In this document: piece by piece, positions 11,539 to 22,875 of the stretch | Layout: every line of letters begins with the position of its first letter | Position numbering within the stretch: position 1 is the stretch's first letter | Assembly (NCBI GenBank): GCA_963921825.1 | Contig: OY997594.1 | Coordinates: 38,620,557-38,684,556 of the forward strand | Origin: Erodium maritimum | Taxonomy: Eukaryota; Streptophyta; Magnoliopsida; Geraniales; Geraniaceae | Reading direction: 5' to 3' | Length of the DNA: 64,000 nt | Made by a program: the position numbers and the translations under genes | Notes under the pieces: generated by a model | Databases searched by the model: none | The model's input: the letters and a program-made list of their open reading frames with translations, nothing else | Told to the model about the DNA's origin: nothing

Positions 11539-11870
11539 CGTACCCTCCGATGCGCAGTCGGTAAAGAGCATAGGGCTGTGGTCCCCGTCAGGTGTGTAGC
11601 ACCTTCCGGCGCGTGATCGGTAAAGTGTGAGGTTAGAGTTGTGCCCGTGGGTGTGTCGTACCCTCCAATGCGTGGTCGGTAAAGAGCAGAGAGTTGTGGT
11701 CCCCGTAGGTGAGTAGCACCTTCCGACGCGTGATTGGTAAAATGTTGAGGCTGGATTTGTGCCCGAGGGGTATTTCGTACCCTTCGGTGCACGGTCGGTA
11801 AAGAGCAGAGGGTTGTGTCCCCATCAGGTGAGTAGCACCTTCCGGCGCGTGATCGGTAAAGTGCTGAGGC
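11539..11870. repeat. 119 bp tandem repeat, three copies, in 3' LTR
   Basis: Units start at 11539, 11657 and 11776 and carry the cgtaccctcc and cggtaaagagca blocks. They correspond one to one to the units in the 5' LTR remnant. Confidence 0.9.
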
Positions 11871-12408
11871 TTGTGGTGCTGGTTTGCGTGATTTTGATCA
11901 CTTCTGTGTTGTGTTCTTTGAGGTCGTCATTACGGTGTCGGGTCTACATTACGTGTACGGGTGTTTAGTTTGGTTGGGGGAAAGTAACAGTTTTCGTGTG
12001 TTAGTCGGGTTGTTTGAGTTTGGGGATGGTAGTCCCCGGTGCTTTGTCTGTGGTTGGTGTTTCCGGCATTTTCTGCTAGTATGTCGTAGTCAGTCTGGTA
12101 TCCGTGGTGGTGAGCGAACGCTCACCCCTAGCTGCTTTTCCTAAAGGTACTGGTCGCGAGGCGGACTAGAGGAACTCTCGAAGCTTGAAGAGCTGGGAGC
12201 GGGAGTCCGGGTTTCTTTTTGGGAGTCTAGCGACGTACGCTTTGATTGTTTTTGTCCGCTTGTTTTGGACGTACTTTCAGTTGTAAAATATTGTTTTTGA
12301 TTAACTCAAAGTGGAAATTTTAAGCGGTTTATTAAAATGTTTGAAAATTATTTTATTGTTTCACCGTTCGCGTTCCGGACTCGGTTCTACCGAATTCGGG
12401 GCGTGACA

Positions 12409-13139
12409 GGTAATATAACAGACTCCGGATTTACTAGACTATAATATTACAAACTCCAGACAAAGCTGAAGAAGAAACGGTGCAACTAGTTGACAAAACC
12501 AATTCACATTTTTTTTTTCATATAATGAAGATATACATATTGAATTGTTGGATGTACAAGGCAAAGGTAATATTTCAGACCCTATGCTTACGAGACCATA
12601 GTACTACAAACTTCAGACCATGTCGAAGTAGAGACGACGCAATTAGTATGGAAAAAATACAAGTACATACCTACGAATAATGCAGTTAATATTCTCAGTG
12701 TGAATCGTTCCTTGGTGGCCAAGGGGAAAATTACACCCTTGACCACTAATCTTCCCTTAATAGGCTACATCAAAACTAAATTGTGATCAAAATAAATAAA
12801 TTTATTATTTGTATAACAAAATATGTTTCTAACATTCTTAATTTTAATGTATGCCATGAACTTATACTTTTATATATGTTAATCAATAATATGATGGGTC
12901 AAGGCATAATTAGGGGTGTTAACATGTCGGGTAACTGGATCTGTGAAGATTTTCGAAACATTGATCGATCATATGACGGTAGGGGGATTTGGGAACCGAC
13001 ACCAACAATCACCACAGAGCGATCTATTTTTTAACTGCCGGTGTAACTGCTAGGTCCATTGTAACCAGAGATCTTGAGAAGATTGAAGCCTCTGTGTTCT
13101 TGCTAATTTTTTTTTGAGGTTACTCCATGTCTTAACCAC
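12409..13139. other. Intergenic DNA without recognisable gene
   Basis: It is AT-rich, with short ORFs only and no recognised domain. The string taggggtgttaacatgtcgg at about 12910 resembles the outer end of some plant transposons, but I found no matching inverted partner. Confidence 0.5.
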
Positions 13140-13575
13140 ATACTACACTTAATTGTCAAACATGAACCCAAGCTTTGGAAAATTGTCAAATAGTAACGAA
13201 TTTCAAAACTAAATTATTAAAAACCAAAAAGTACTGTTTAAATTGGCTGTTTCCGTGAACAGTGAATCACGCGTGTCTCACGTGACTCATTTTATAATGG
13301 AGCTTGGGCGAGCTGAGGTCACGAAGAGATGAAATTCGAAGCTCGGACACAAAGAGATGAAGTTCGAAGAGCTGAAATGAAGAGATGAGGTCACGAAGAG
13401 ACGAAGTTAGGCCAAGTTAACGTCCGAAGGAAGAACATATTTGAGGGTAAACTCGACTTTTCACTTGGACAAGTTAACGTCCGTTTAAAATTAGAAATAG
13501 TTGACAATTTCAGTTAATTGACCATTACTACATGGGAATTTCAATAGTATAGGGTTCGTATTTAACAATTTCTGA
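13140..13575. mobile_element. Possible MITE-like element with degenerate inverted ends
   Basis: attgtcaaacatgaaccca at about 13154 is an imperfect inverted match to tgggttcgtatttaacaat-like sequence at about 13550. The centre (13310-13420) is purine-rich with several gaagagatgargt repeats. No target duplication could be settled. It abuts the 3' end of the minus-strand retroposon that begins at about 13575. Confidence 0.35.
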
Positions 13576-14760
13576 AAAGCAAATTTAAATTAAACCTCTT
13601 TAAAGGATAAAGAGGAGTTACATGGAGGGATTTCATGAACAGAACCAACACGAACACCCAAAGATGACCAATACTAGAAACTACACCGCTTCACACAAGA
13701 AGCCACCACTAAAGTAGGGTATAGTATCCAAATTTAACAACCATTAGGCACTAAAAGTAAAAAGGATCTATAAACATCCAGATTTACCCAACATGAAGCA
13801 CATAGAGAAAAGACTTCCAACAGACGCTGAAGCTCAAACTCGGTCCTCTGAAACCCAATTACGTCAAACACCGAGAAAATCCCCAAAAGGGGAGGACCGG
13901 TATTTCTACCGAGAATGAACTCAAACCTCAAAGAAGGCAGCAACAAGTCATCTCTTCCGGGAATATGAGACTTGAACTCGAGTTAAGCATTCTGAAACCG
14001 AGATCGGTAACCCCTCGTCAGTCAACACCTAGCGAGGACCCAAGGGGGAAGACCTGTAATTATAACAAGCACGATTCAACCCGAATCTGGATAGAATCGA
14101 CACCAAAGCCAACCGAAAAACACAATGCCACATCGAAAGCCAAAACAACAACCCTTCAAAAATTGTACCCCCGAACTGCTAGTCGTTGAAGTTCGCACTC
14201 AACCCTCCATAACTTGAATCCGACCAACATAAAAAAAACAAAGGGGGAGGACTGGTATTTCTACCAAAAGCGAGTACATACCTCCAAGGCTGCAGGAAAT
14301 CATCACTACCAGGGATTCGAGGCTGGAACTCGAGTTGAGAGTTCCGAAACCGTACCCGGTAATCCCTCGTCGGCCAATACTAAGCGAGGACCCTAAGGGG
14401 AAGGTCTGTAATTATACCAAGCACGAGCCAACCCGGCCCTAGACGGATCTCACACCAAATCCAGTAGAGAAATGCAACACAACACTCGATCTTCGCAGCT
14501 ACAACACCCCGACAGTCTAAAAATCTAACCCTAAACTCCAAAACTTCACCCAAATATCACCGATGACAAAAACCACCAACAACCCAACAACAAGAAGGGT
14601 ATAAAAATCAGAGTAAGTAAGAAGTAGACCTTACGGACGAACCGTGGACGCCAACCATACCCGAGCCAACCCCGACCTTGTTTAGACCCGTCTCAGACTC
14701 AGCCCCGTCTAAACCCGGGCCAAACCCGACCCAATCCTATCCCAACACAAATCGAGACAA
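13575..14760 (-). mobile_element. Retroposon fragment, minus strand, modular family
   Basis: On the minus strand this carries several copies of the module found in plus orientation at 24700-25490: accgatctcggtttc, then an a-gc-t-aactcgag block, and a ttacaggtcttcccccttgg-like block. Copies are at about 13840-13930, 13975-14070, 14230-14280 and 14330-14430. Its minus-strand end near 13575 (tttaatttaaatttgctttt) matches the end of the plus-strand copy near 25945. I see no reverse transcriptase. It is probably a non-autonomous element moved by LINE machinery; that mechanism is inference. Confidence 0.55.
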
Positions 14761-14780
14761 CGAGCATATCGCCGGCTAGC

Positions 14781-15010
14781 TTCGACGTAATGGATTAGAG
14801 GCCAGGTATGTTTCAAAGTCCAAGTAATGGGTTAGAGTCAAGGTATCTTCGACATAATGGGTTAGAGTCTAGGTATCTTCGACGTAATGGGTTAAAGTCC
14901 AGATATCTTCTTGCTAATTTATAGTCTTCTCTTTTATAGATTACTAGGCTTCTCATTCTCTTAACACCATTACGGTAGTTTCGACGTAATGAGTTAAAGT
15001 CCATGTATCT
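14781..15010. repeat. 30 bp tandem repeat within a 101 bp higher-order repeat
   Basis: ttcgacrtaatgggttagag recurs every 30 bp, for example at 14848 and 14878, and again at 14978 after a 70 bp spacer. The spacer (tcttgctaatt...cttctcattctcttaacacc) is itself repeated: a second copy starts near 15010 and is interrupted at 15045 by the next retroposon. It resumes at 16681-16735. Confidence 0.8.
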
Positions 15011-15044
15011 TCTTGCTAATTTCTAGTCTTCTGTTTTATAGATT

Positions 15045-16680
15045 TTTTTTTATCAGCAATTTTTTTTATAAAAGAGACAAGTTTTCAAAATGAAAACGAG
15101 CCCAATGGCGAACCCTCAACATACAAACAAGGAGAATGCCAAGGCACCTCAACCAGTACAACCAACCCCTTATAGGGTACAAACCAGGGCTTAATCCCTA
15201 AATACAAGAACTGAAGTGAACCGAACTAGTACAACACAAACGGGCCAAGCCCAACCAGAAACAACAGGCCCAACAATGGGCGAACCGGGCAACAAAGCCC
15301 AAACTAAACCAAACACAACAGAAAGAAAAACAAAAAAAGAAAAAAGAAACCCTAATCTCGCAGATCCCCACCTCGAGCCCTGCACCCACCGAAGTCGTCC
15401 CGAAGCAGCCAACCGAATCCAGCACCGCTCCGCTGCCCAGTCACGCCCGGTCACCAGAACTCACCTTCTCAGCAAGAAGCACCACAGCCACAACCGGCCA
15501 GAACAGGGATCACCACCGATCCAAACAAACCAGAGAGAAGAGACGAGAAAGATCAACCCAACAAACAAGAACGGTGGCCGGCAGCAAAGAAAAGACCAGC
15601 GAAGCCACAAAACAGCAACACCAAAGCACTCCAGCAACCCTCCCACAACCAAACCTCCAACCCACTCCACCTCCGACCCTAAATATAGGACTCCGAACTT
15701 CCTCCACTCAATACACCACCCAATTACCCAGCTTTCAGATAAAATGAAAGACCAGGACATCTAACCCTCACCCTTCAAAACCGATTCAAAAACCCCCAAA
15801 TTTCTACCCACAGATCTTCAACGCGCCGTTAGGCATAGTCCCAACAACGGCCAACACCGGTTGTCGGGCCTCGTCCAACAGAATGAGGACGAGGAAAAGA
15901 AGAAGAGTGTTCGAAATAAGGAGGGAGGAATCAAAATTGAAGGGTAAAGGCGAGTGAGAAACAGGTCAGACACTCTCAGATCTCGAAGGAGACCCCGTCG
16001 GTGGCCTACACCAACCCACGACCTAGAGGGAGAGGCCAAATTCCAGAGAACAAGGCAGTCCAAACCGAACAGGGAGGAGTACAGGGAAAAGAAAGTAAGG
16101 AAATCTTACCGAGAACCTAGGAGAGAAGGGTAAGGAGGCAAGCTGCTAAGCGCAACACCAGATCAGGCATCCAGAAGCAAGACTCCCCAACCAAAGCACC
16201 AGATCTTCAAAACAAGGCCAACTTGGCCAAACCCCTCGCCGCCCGGCGAGGCCCGGGCTCACCCGAGAACAGATGAAGAAGGAGGTGGCTCCGGAGCAGG
16301 ACGACACACCACGAGAAACCAAAAACCCAGGGAAGACCAAAAGCAGAAACGGAACGGAAGCCCAGATCTCGTCATCAAACAAGAGTTGAAGAAACGACCC
16401 ACTCAGATCTGGGACTTTCATCGTTAAAGGAGGAGAGAAGCCAAAACCAAGGAGAGGGAAGACCACAGGACCACGAAAAAGGGAAGGAAAAGGGGGGGGG
16501 GAGCCACCGGTGACACTCAAGGTTGAAACCATGAGGTCATCGGCGGCGAACAGGAAGGCAAACGAGGTCGGCTCTAGGGTTGAAGACGAAGGTTCTAGAG
16601 AGAGGGGAGAGACTCTCTCTCTAGACTTTTTGGTCGTTGTACAAACTGACTGCTTCCGTAAGGAAGTTTAAAGATAGATC
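15045..16680 (-). mobile_element. Retroposon, minus strand, with 17 bp target duplication
   Basis: The exact string CTTCTGTTTTATAGATT lies at 15028-15044 and again at 16681-16697. Between them is a minus-strand insert whose 3' end, at low coordinates, is ATTGCTGATAAAAAAAA. A variable-length exact duplication plus a poly(A) tail is the mark of LINE-type target-primed insertion. Inside are proline- and serine-rich short ORFs (longest 16146-16532, minus) with no domain I recognise, and no reverse transcriptase. It is best called a non-autonomous or internally deleted LINE-type retroposon. Confidence 0.85.
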
Positions 16681-16697
16681 CTTCTGTTTTATAGATT

Positions 16698-17422
16698 ACA
16701 AGGCTTCTCATTCTCTTAACACCGTTACAGTAAAGCCTATTATCATTACTGAAAAACTATGAATGGTTAAAAAAATGAAGAAGAAAACAATAACAAATAG
16801 GAAGAAACGGAGAAGAAAAAGAGAACATGAAGTGAGAGAAAAAACATAAAAAAAGACCATTGAAATGTAGAAAAGATGTGTCTGAATTTTGAAAGTAAAA
16901 TATATTAAGATGTGAAAAAGGGGTATGAAAAAAATGGAAAGACATGCTTTATTCTATTTGTTAATAATATAATAGTATTTGTTAATTTATTAAATAATAT
17001 GAAAAGTAAAACTTATTTTCTTGAAACGTGTTTTGGGAAACAAAAAGGCATAATTTCATTAATTCAGGCTTCAAATACATTCGAATGCATCAAGGATAAA
17101 TCTCTAACCACGAAGAAAAGACAAAGAACACAAAGTGTTCACTATTATTTTTATAATATAACCATCACTGTCGGTATTGGATGGACGCCATATAGGCAAG
17201 CTAACATTAAAGTATGAAGAAACCAATGATCGATACTCAAGGTGTAGCCTTCATGCTCAATTCGATGTATTAAACCGCACTTGCGATCATTTATTTCAAA
17301 AGGAGGAAATAAAAAACAATTCGCTTAACCAGATCCATAATCGAGAGAGGGGTCGAAGAGGGTGAAGAGGTGGATGTCAAGGGAGAGGCGGTGTCCGAGA
17401 TGACGACAACGGCTTCAGTGAC
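16698..17422. other. Intergenic DNA, no recognised gene
   Basis: 16698-16735 is the continuation of the interrupted tandem repeat. The rest is AT-rich with short ORFs. The purine-rich end (17340-17422) appears contiguous in style with 19119-19200 once the solo LTR is removed, so it is probably an older sequence split by that insertion. Confidence 0.5.
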
Positions 17423-17427
17423 AGCGA
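17423..17427. repeat. Target site duplication AGCGA, left
   Basis: AGCGA immediately precedes the LTR start TGTTAGTC and is repeated exactly at 19114-19118 after the LTR end. Five bases is the usual size for plant LTR elements. Confidence 0.9.
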
Positions 17428-19113
17428 TGTTAGTCTTAGTGCTCGTAGTTCAATCCTAAATGTCCAAATGTATATATCATCGTTAGCAATAAAATTAAAA
17501 CGGCTTTATATTACTTATGTGTTGGAGTAATATATCGATGTGTGCTCTGATCTATGCCCACCATGCGAATAGAACCATAGATCGAGATAGATCACACTCA
17601 ATGGGTCCGTAGTCAACAAAGCTTCACTAGAAGCGACTAGTATGAAAGATGGCTCTTTATGGCTTACGTTCTGCTAGTCATTGGAATGGGATTCTTGAGT
17701 CTGATCATAGATATCATGTGGGACATGATACTCGACGACCCGTCCTGAATATGTGCCATAGATTAAGTCATGAACATATTCAGTGTCGTAGCTTGTCATG
17801 TATCCTTAGACCAAGGAGTCTTTGTGATCACTATGTAGTCAACAACTGAGTTTGACCTGAGCCTAACGTTGTCCGTAACAGGGCTTCCATAACGGCCAGG
17901 ATTGGCTTGGGGACGGGCTACATGAGTGACACGAAAGGCGGCTAAGGGATTTATCCCTCATACTGAGGTATGGGAAAGATATCGGTTCTCGGCCGCTTGA
18001 TCGAGAGTGACTGAAAGAATAGCATGGTCATGCATATGATACTGGGTATCATATCTTCAGTCATCTCACATATCAAGGAACGGTGTTTGAGAATAATAAG
18101 GATGACGGCTCTATGCCTTATCTCAATCAGGATATCGGAGATAAAAGGATAATGACAGGGATGACAGAAAGGTTAGAATCGACAGGGTCGATTCGTAATG
18201 CAGTGTCAGGAAATACTAAAGTCTCGTTAGTCACCACTTAAATAGGATCAAGTAAAATGAGATTTACGTTGATCTATTGACATGCATAAACCTAAGGGTC
18301 ACACTGGAGGGTGAAACTCATTGACACATTTATGGAGAATGGGCAAAAGGGAGTTGTCTCGGGACATGACCAAAACTGGGTTTTGGGTCATGTGCTCGTA
18401 AGTGAATATGACTTTACGGATCAAGACAAGGCTTGGAGTCTTGGGATTGATTGCGTCGGATAATGTTGGACATTCCGGTATAGAAGGCTTGGAGGCGATG
18501 AGCGAATCACGGGACCTCGTTGGAAATGGCCACGGGCCATGTTCCAAGAGGCCCATGAAAGGCCCATGCAACCAAGACCCATGGAACTAATTAATCAAGT
18601 CTTGATTAATTAGTACTAAGTAAGGAAGACAAGGATTAAGGTGTTGGTGATTCACCACCTAACCCAATCTTGTCTAGCCATACTTTGTCCTATTTACACC
18701 TTACTTGACACCATACTTGTCTCATGCCTTTAGTTGGACAAGTATGAGTTTTGTTATGTATAAGTCATCTTTTTTCAACATAACAAACACAAGACAAGAA
18801 TAGAAAACACAACTTCTTTCCCCATTCCCTTGCAATTTCGGGTTTGGCAAGTTTCCACCTCCATTTTTGTGTTCTTGAGTCCTCAAAGAGAAGAACTACG
18901 TGGCTTTGATTCCCATGTGGATACGTAGGCGTCTTGGAGACTCAAGACAATCATTCGTTAACCTGTGTTCTTGTTTTGGTAAAAAATAATGCTGAATTTT
19001 TCTCTTGTGAATCCATTCTTTGTTAGTTGTTTCATGGTTTTAATCGTCTCTTGGTTTTCCTTGATTTTCCGCTGCGAGTTGGTTCATCTCCAACCCTACC
19101 TCGAGACCCAACA
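17428..19113 (+). mobile_element. Solo LTR, 1686 bp, flanked by AGCGA
   Basis: It begins TGTTAGTCTT and ends GACCCAACA. It matches nearly base for base the LTR at 60071-61728, which is followed by a primer binding site. Here the LTR is followed directly by the target duplication AGCGA, so the internal region and second LTR are gone, as after recombination between the two LTRs. Its own ORFs are short and unrecognised. The family (copia or gypsy) cannot be told because no pol is seen. Confidence 0.92.
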
Positions 19114-19118
19114 AGCGA
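19114..19118. repeat. Target site duplication AGCGA, right
   Basis: This is the exact copy of 17423-17427, directly after the LTR end CCAACA. Confidence 0.9.
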
Positions 19119-19560
19119 CGATGGCTTTAGAGGGTACGGTGGTGGAGGCCAAGGAGGAGGAGGCGTCGGTGGCGGCTTCAGCGACATCGAGGGTTGATCA
19201 GGATAAATGACCCAAGACAGGGAGGCCGCGGGGCTCCGAATCGGTGAGGTTGATCGATGCCGAGGTGATCTAGACGAAATATAAGATCGGGAGACACATC
19301 GTTGGTGGCAGGAGGGAGCCAATATCGCGGTGGGTAGAGGCGGCTCGAAGGGAGCCCTAACAGGAAAAACCCTAGCCGAACTCACAAGAAAAGCGCGCAG
19401 AGTAGTAACAGTTTTTGACTTTTATCCAAACAAAGTTGATGTTGAAAGAAAAAAAGATAGAGTACGAGAGGGAGAGCAATAACCCTATGTGTTATTATTC
19501 AGAATAACCGATTTAACAATTCATTCTTTTTCTTCCGTTTTAGAGTATATTTTCAATTGA
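19119..19560. other. Intergenic DNA, no recognised gene
   Basis: The first 250 bp are G-rich and purine-rich (ggtggtggaggccaaggagg) and look like the continuation of the sequence left of the solo LTR. A short open frame crosses 19081-19210 but belongs partly to the LTR and shows no domain. Confidence 0.45.
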
Positions 19561-19561
19561 T

Positions 19562-22045
19562 TTTTTTTAGAGGAATGACAATATTATTAAATAAGCAAGG
19601 TAAACAGGTGTCCGTCTGACGACAAGACCCTTACAAGCCAGTAAACTAAAGAGACATAAACTGAAACATAAATGCTGAGAATAAATGGTGCTCATATGCA
19701 TAAAGGCGGTCGGGGGTGAACTGCGGTAGCATCTTTGAATACCGATACAGTATGCGCCAACCATAAAACACTGATCGAGCAGACCAGGTGACAACTGAAC
19801 AATGGTGGACCGATAACTCCCCCGGTAAGTCAGCGTGCGTCGTCCTCCCTTGAATGATAGGTGTAGGGCTCCTGAACAAGGGATTGCCGACCCCGAAGTG
19901 GTAGGGAAGCATCTTATCGACTGTTGGCAGAACCATTGCCACCAAACTGCCAGGAAGGGGATACAGTCGACCAAACCCTTCCTGGGGCACCAGGCTCTCA
20001 TTCCTGGAGGCGGGGGTGCTTACAGCCCCCCACCACTACATTGGACGCCCCCTCCGACGCCGAAGAACCCTCCTCTTCCTCAGGTTCCATCTCCCTCTCC
20101 AGGCGTTTCTTCCCAGAAAGTGATGGCGACATTTTCCGCGGGATCCATCCTACCGGAGCCATGCGACCGGAGCCTCCTCCTCCATGTGGACCGGTTTCCT
20201 CCCATGCGTCCTTGGCTCCTGGGGCCTCTGAGGGGTGTGTGGTTCACCCGACGAAGATCCCCCCTTACCTAAACCTCTCAGGTACGTCCAATTTGTTCGC
20301 GGCGTCGCCTTCCCATGTTTCGCCCTCTCCAAGCCAGATCTCGGATCCGGCGGTGCTTTCAGCGATAGGCCCCTTTTACCTCCCACCACCGGGCATACAG
20401 GGAACAAGTGACCCGCACAGCAGCATCTAAAACAGTGCTCAGGTAGGTGTTCGTATGAAATCAACAAACGAGTACGTACCTGGGAGGTGGACAGCCGAAA
20501 CCAAAGCTGGCTCTGCAAAGGGACTCTAATGTCCGCCCTGATCCTGACCTTCATGAAATCTCCCCAGCACAGGCCGTCCTTATCCATATCCACACCTTGA
20601 CACACACCTAGATCATTTCCCACTCAAAACCCCACATCCCTCGTCCATGCCCCTACAGGTAAATTCGACACCCGGGCCCATACAGAGAAATGGTGGAACT
20701 CTAAATCTTGGACCTGCATATGGGCACGTAGATCCGTAAATAAAATCAGAGAGTCCTAGAACGACCAAGGTTCTCTCAGCAGAACCATCTCCTTGTCCTT
20801 AGCTGTCTTTAAGAAGAACATTATGAGGCCACCCCCTAAAGGTTTCGCCTCCACTTTCATACCCCATGCATCCTCCATCCTATCTGCCATTAACTTCCAA
20901 TATATCTTCTTAAACGTCAGTACTTTGGCTGCCAGTGCAAAGCGATATAGGTTACTCTGCCCTGTGATTTCCTGGACCGGCACCACCATCTCCCTGATTT
21001 TCATCGCCCCCATCTGGGAACCGAGCTCACCTACTTAACTCCTAGTCTGACGCTCATTTCTTCCGCTTGGTCCAAACGGGTTATAGCTCGGGTCCCCATC
21101 CAGCTGACCAACGCGGATCGGATATTGCTCTCGAACCAGATCTACCCGTCCCTGACCCACAGCCACTCGCGCCTCACGAGCCGACCCTGCTCCTTGATCC
21201 TGACCCGACCTCGACCCGTAGCGTGCCGCCCAACGGTCCATGTCCTCCTGACCTCCCCGAGTCCAGCCCGGTCTGTGTCCTCGCCCTTGGCCCATCGGGC
21301 CCGATCCGGGCTGAGGTTTCCATCCCGCTTGTGTCGTCACCCCCCACTCGTGAGGCCCAGTCGGCCAAGCCCACCCAGGTGGCCCGCTCGCCTAGTATCT
21401 TCCATCAAGCTCACGCGCACAACCTTGTCGTTGTCACCTTCCGAAACCCTAGGTTGCTCAGACGCTGGCGCCTTACCCTTCCGTAACCTCCACGCCACCT
21501 CCTCCGGGGATTCCGGCGCTGCCGACTCCGTTGCTGATGAGATGACGATCGGTATCTGAGCCGCCCCATCCCGGAGCGACTCCCCCGACCCTTCCTCCGA
21601 CCTCGGCAATACTTTCTCAACCGCTCGCGCCAGCGGATGTCACAACGTCCTTATTCTCGGTCGCGGGCCTACCGCCTACACCCGACGTGACAACCGGCCC
21701 TCCTCCCTCGCCGACCGACCATGCCCCATCTCCTTCTGCGCCGAGAACACCATGCCCCGCTCCTCTGTTCTGCATGGGGACCATTTGGACGGAGAGGAGA
21801 TCACCGGAGTGATCGATTCCCTCTCCATCACCTCCGGCCACTCCTGCTTGATCTGGACCTGCTCCTCCTCGTCCCGTTCCAGCCACGGGCTCCCCGGCCG
21901 ACTCTCTTCCTCCCCAACCTCACTTGCTGCCGCACCAATCGAGATCGGAGACACTGATCTCCCCTCAGACGAACCCGAACTCATAATCGTGCGAGAAAAC
22001 GAAACCGAAATCGCAAAACCCTAAACTAGAAGTAAACCCTAGCAG
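19562..22045 (-). pseudogene. LINE (L1-type) ORF1 remnant, minus strand
   Basis: Read on the minus strand from about 22045, this starts with acidic, serine-rich sequence (for example MSSGSSEGRSVSP at about 21984) over a long low-complexity N-terminal region. At 21013-20756 follows a DUF4283-like domain: FALAAKVLTFKKIYWKL, then GGGLIMFFLKTAKDKEMVL and EPWSF. At 20570-20470 is KVRIRADIRVPLQ and at about 20440-20400 a CCHC-type zinc knuckle reading HCFRCCCAGHLFPVCP. This is the plant LINE or LINE-like ORF1 architecture of an RNA-binding protein. Stops and frame changes interrupt it. Poly(T) at 19561-19568 on the plus strand marks the poly(A) end. No endonuclease or reverse transcriptase follows, so the copy is internally deleted. 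Confidence 0.7.
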
Positions 22046-22084
22046 AGCTGCGCATTGGTAGGTGGTTACTAAAAACTAATATAA

Positions 22085-22207
22085 TATTTGTTTTTTTATA
22101 TAATATGATATAATAAACATGATTTGTATCTCAAAACAAAAAAAAATCTCTATTTGTTTTTTTATATAATATGATATAATAAAAAATGATTTGTATCTCA
22201 AAACAAA
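22085..22207. repeat. 66 bp direct repeat, two copies
   Basis: atttgtttttttatataata starts at 22086 and 22152, and both units end with gatttgtatctcaaaacaaa. The two copies are almost identical. Confidence 0.85.
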
Positions 22208-22439
22208 ATATTTCTTGCCTCTGATTCATAACTTTTAAACCTTCTCTTTCTCTTTTGTCTTTATCCTTCCTTATTATTGTGTGTTTTCTGTTCTGAATAG
22301 TACAAATCTATCAAATTAGAAAGAAAAAAAAAGGACATCCATCGTGGGCTTCATCTTGGCCGATGGGACATCAAAGGAAATTATTACTACTATTGATCGG
22401 CCCTAGAGAGCGAAGCCCTCTTCTCCGGCGTACGAACAT

Positions 22440-22875
22440 GGGAGCAGCGGCGTTGCTCTCGCGACGGCGATCGTGATCTCAGTCTGTGTCGTCACCGACA
22501 TCGTCTTCTCGCTGGCGCAGTGGTTCCTCGGCTTGCACGAGAAGGTAACCTACGGCCGCCGGATAGTGGCGGCGTGTATAGCTGCTCTGCTAGGGTTTGC
22601 TCTCCGGGGCGGCGGCGTGCGGCTAGCTATGGAGTTGCTACCAGGAAGCGGAGTCGATGAATGCATATGGTATCTGTCGTGCGGTCAGATATTCCATGCA
22701 CCCACTCTGTTTTTTCCTTTGCTTCTTCTCTGTTTGAGGGATAGATGCAGTTACCAAATCAATAATGGGGTTCATGTATTATTGTTCGGTGATCTGCGTA
22801 TGAAGCATGCAATCAAAACTGATGCTCAATCATTATTGGTTGGGGATCTCACCATGAAGCTTGCATGGGATTAGA
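22440..22875 (+). other. Possible gene fragment with a hydrophobic exon-like segment
   Basis: The frame crossing about 22455-22550 reads as a hydrophobic stretch (VALATAIVISVCVVTDIVFS) and then QWFLGLHEK. It ends at AAG-GTAACC, which fits a splice donor. The frame then stays open to 22874. No full gene, acceptor or conserved family could be identified. It is GC-richer than its surroundings and lies between LINE pieces, so it may be a captured host gene fragment or part of the LINE 5' region. Confidence 0.25.

Larger units (their letters stand above)
3175..12408 (+). mobile_element. Ty3/gypsy LTR retrotransposon, nearly full length but decayed
   Basis: The order is 5' LTR remnant, primer binding site, gag, protease, reverse transcriptase, RNase H, integrase, C-terminal region, polypurine tract and 3' LTR, which is the Ty3/gypsy gene order. 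The C-terminal end (WERE-like followed by AKYPDLF) and the YNNSFQASIGMAPFEALYG block resemble the Tekay/Del chromovirus lineage, which I suggest from family knowledge only. Every coding segment has stops or frameshifts and both RT and integrase catalytic sites are damaged, so the copy is not autonomous. The bases after the 3' LTR (ggtaat) cannot be compared with a target duplication, because the start of the 5' LTR is missing from the window. Confidence 0.93.
9596..12408 (+). mobile_element. 3' LTR of the gypsy element, 2813 bp
   Basis: It starts TGTAAGAACC directly after the polypurine tract and ends CGTGACA, so it has TG...CA ends. Its last 875 bp match the 5' LTR remnant. A purine-rich tract lies at 10100-10172 and a gagctagggttt-type leader at about 10172. 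Small ORFs inside it have no recognisable domain and I do not treat them as genes. Confidence 0.92.

Noticed and set aside
15216..15764. 182-codon plus-strand ORF in the retroposon
   Set aside because: It is the antisense of a minus-strand retroposon and low-complexity; no domain was seen.
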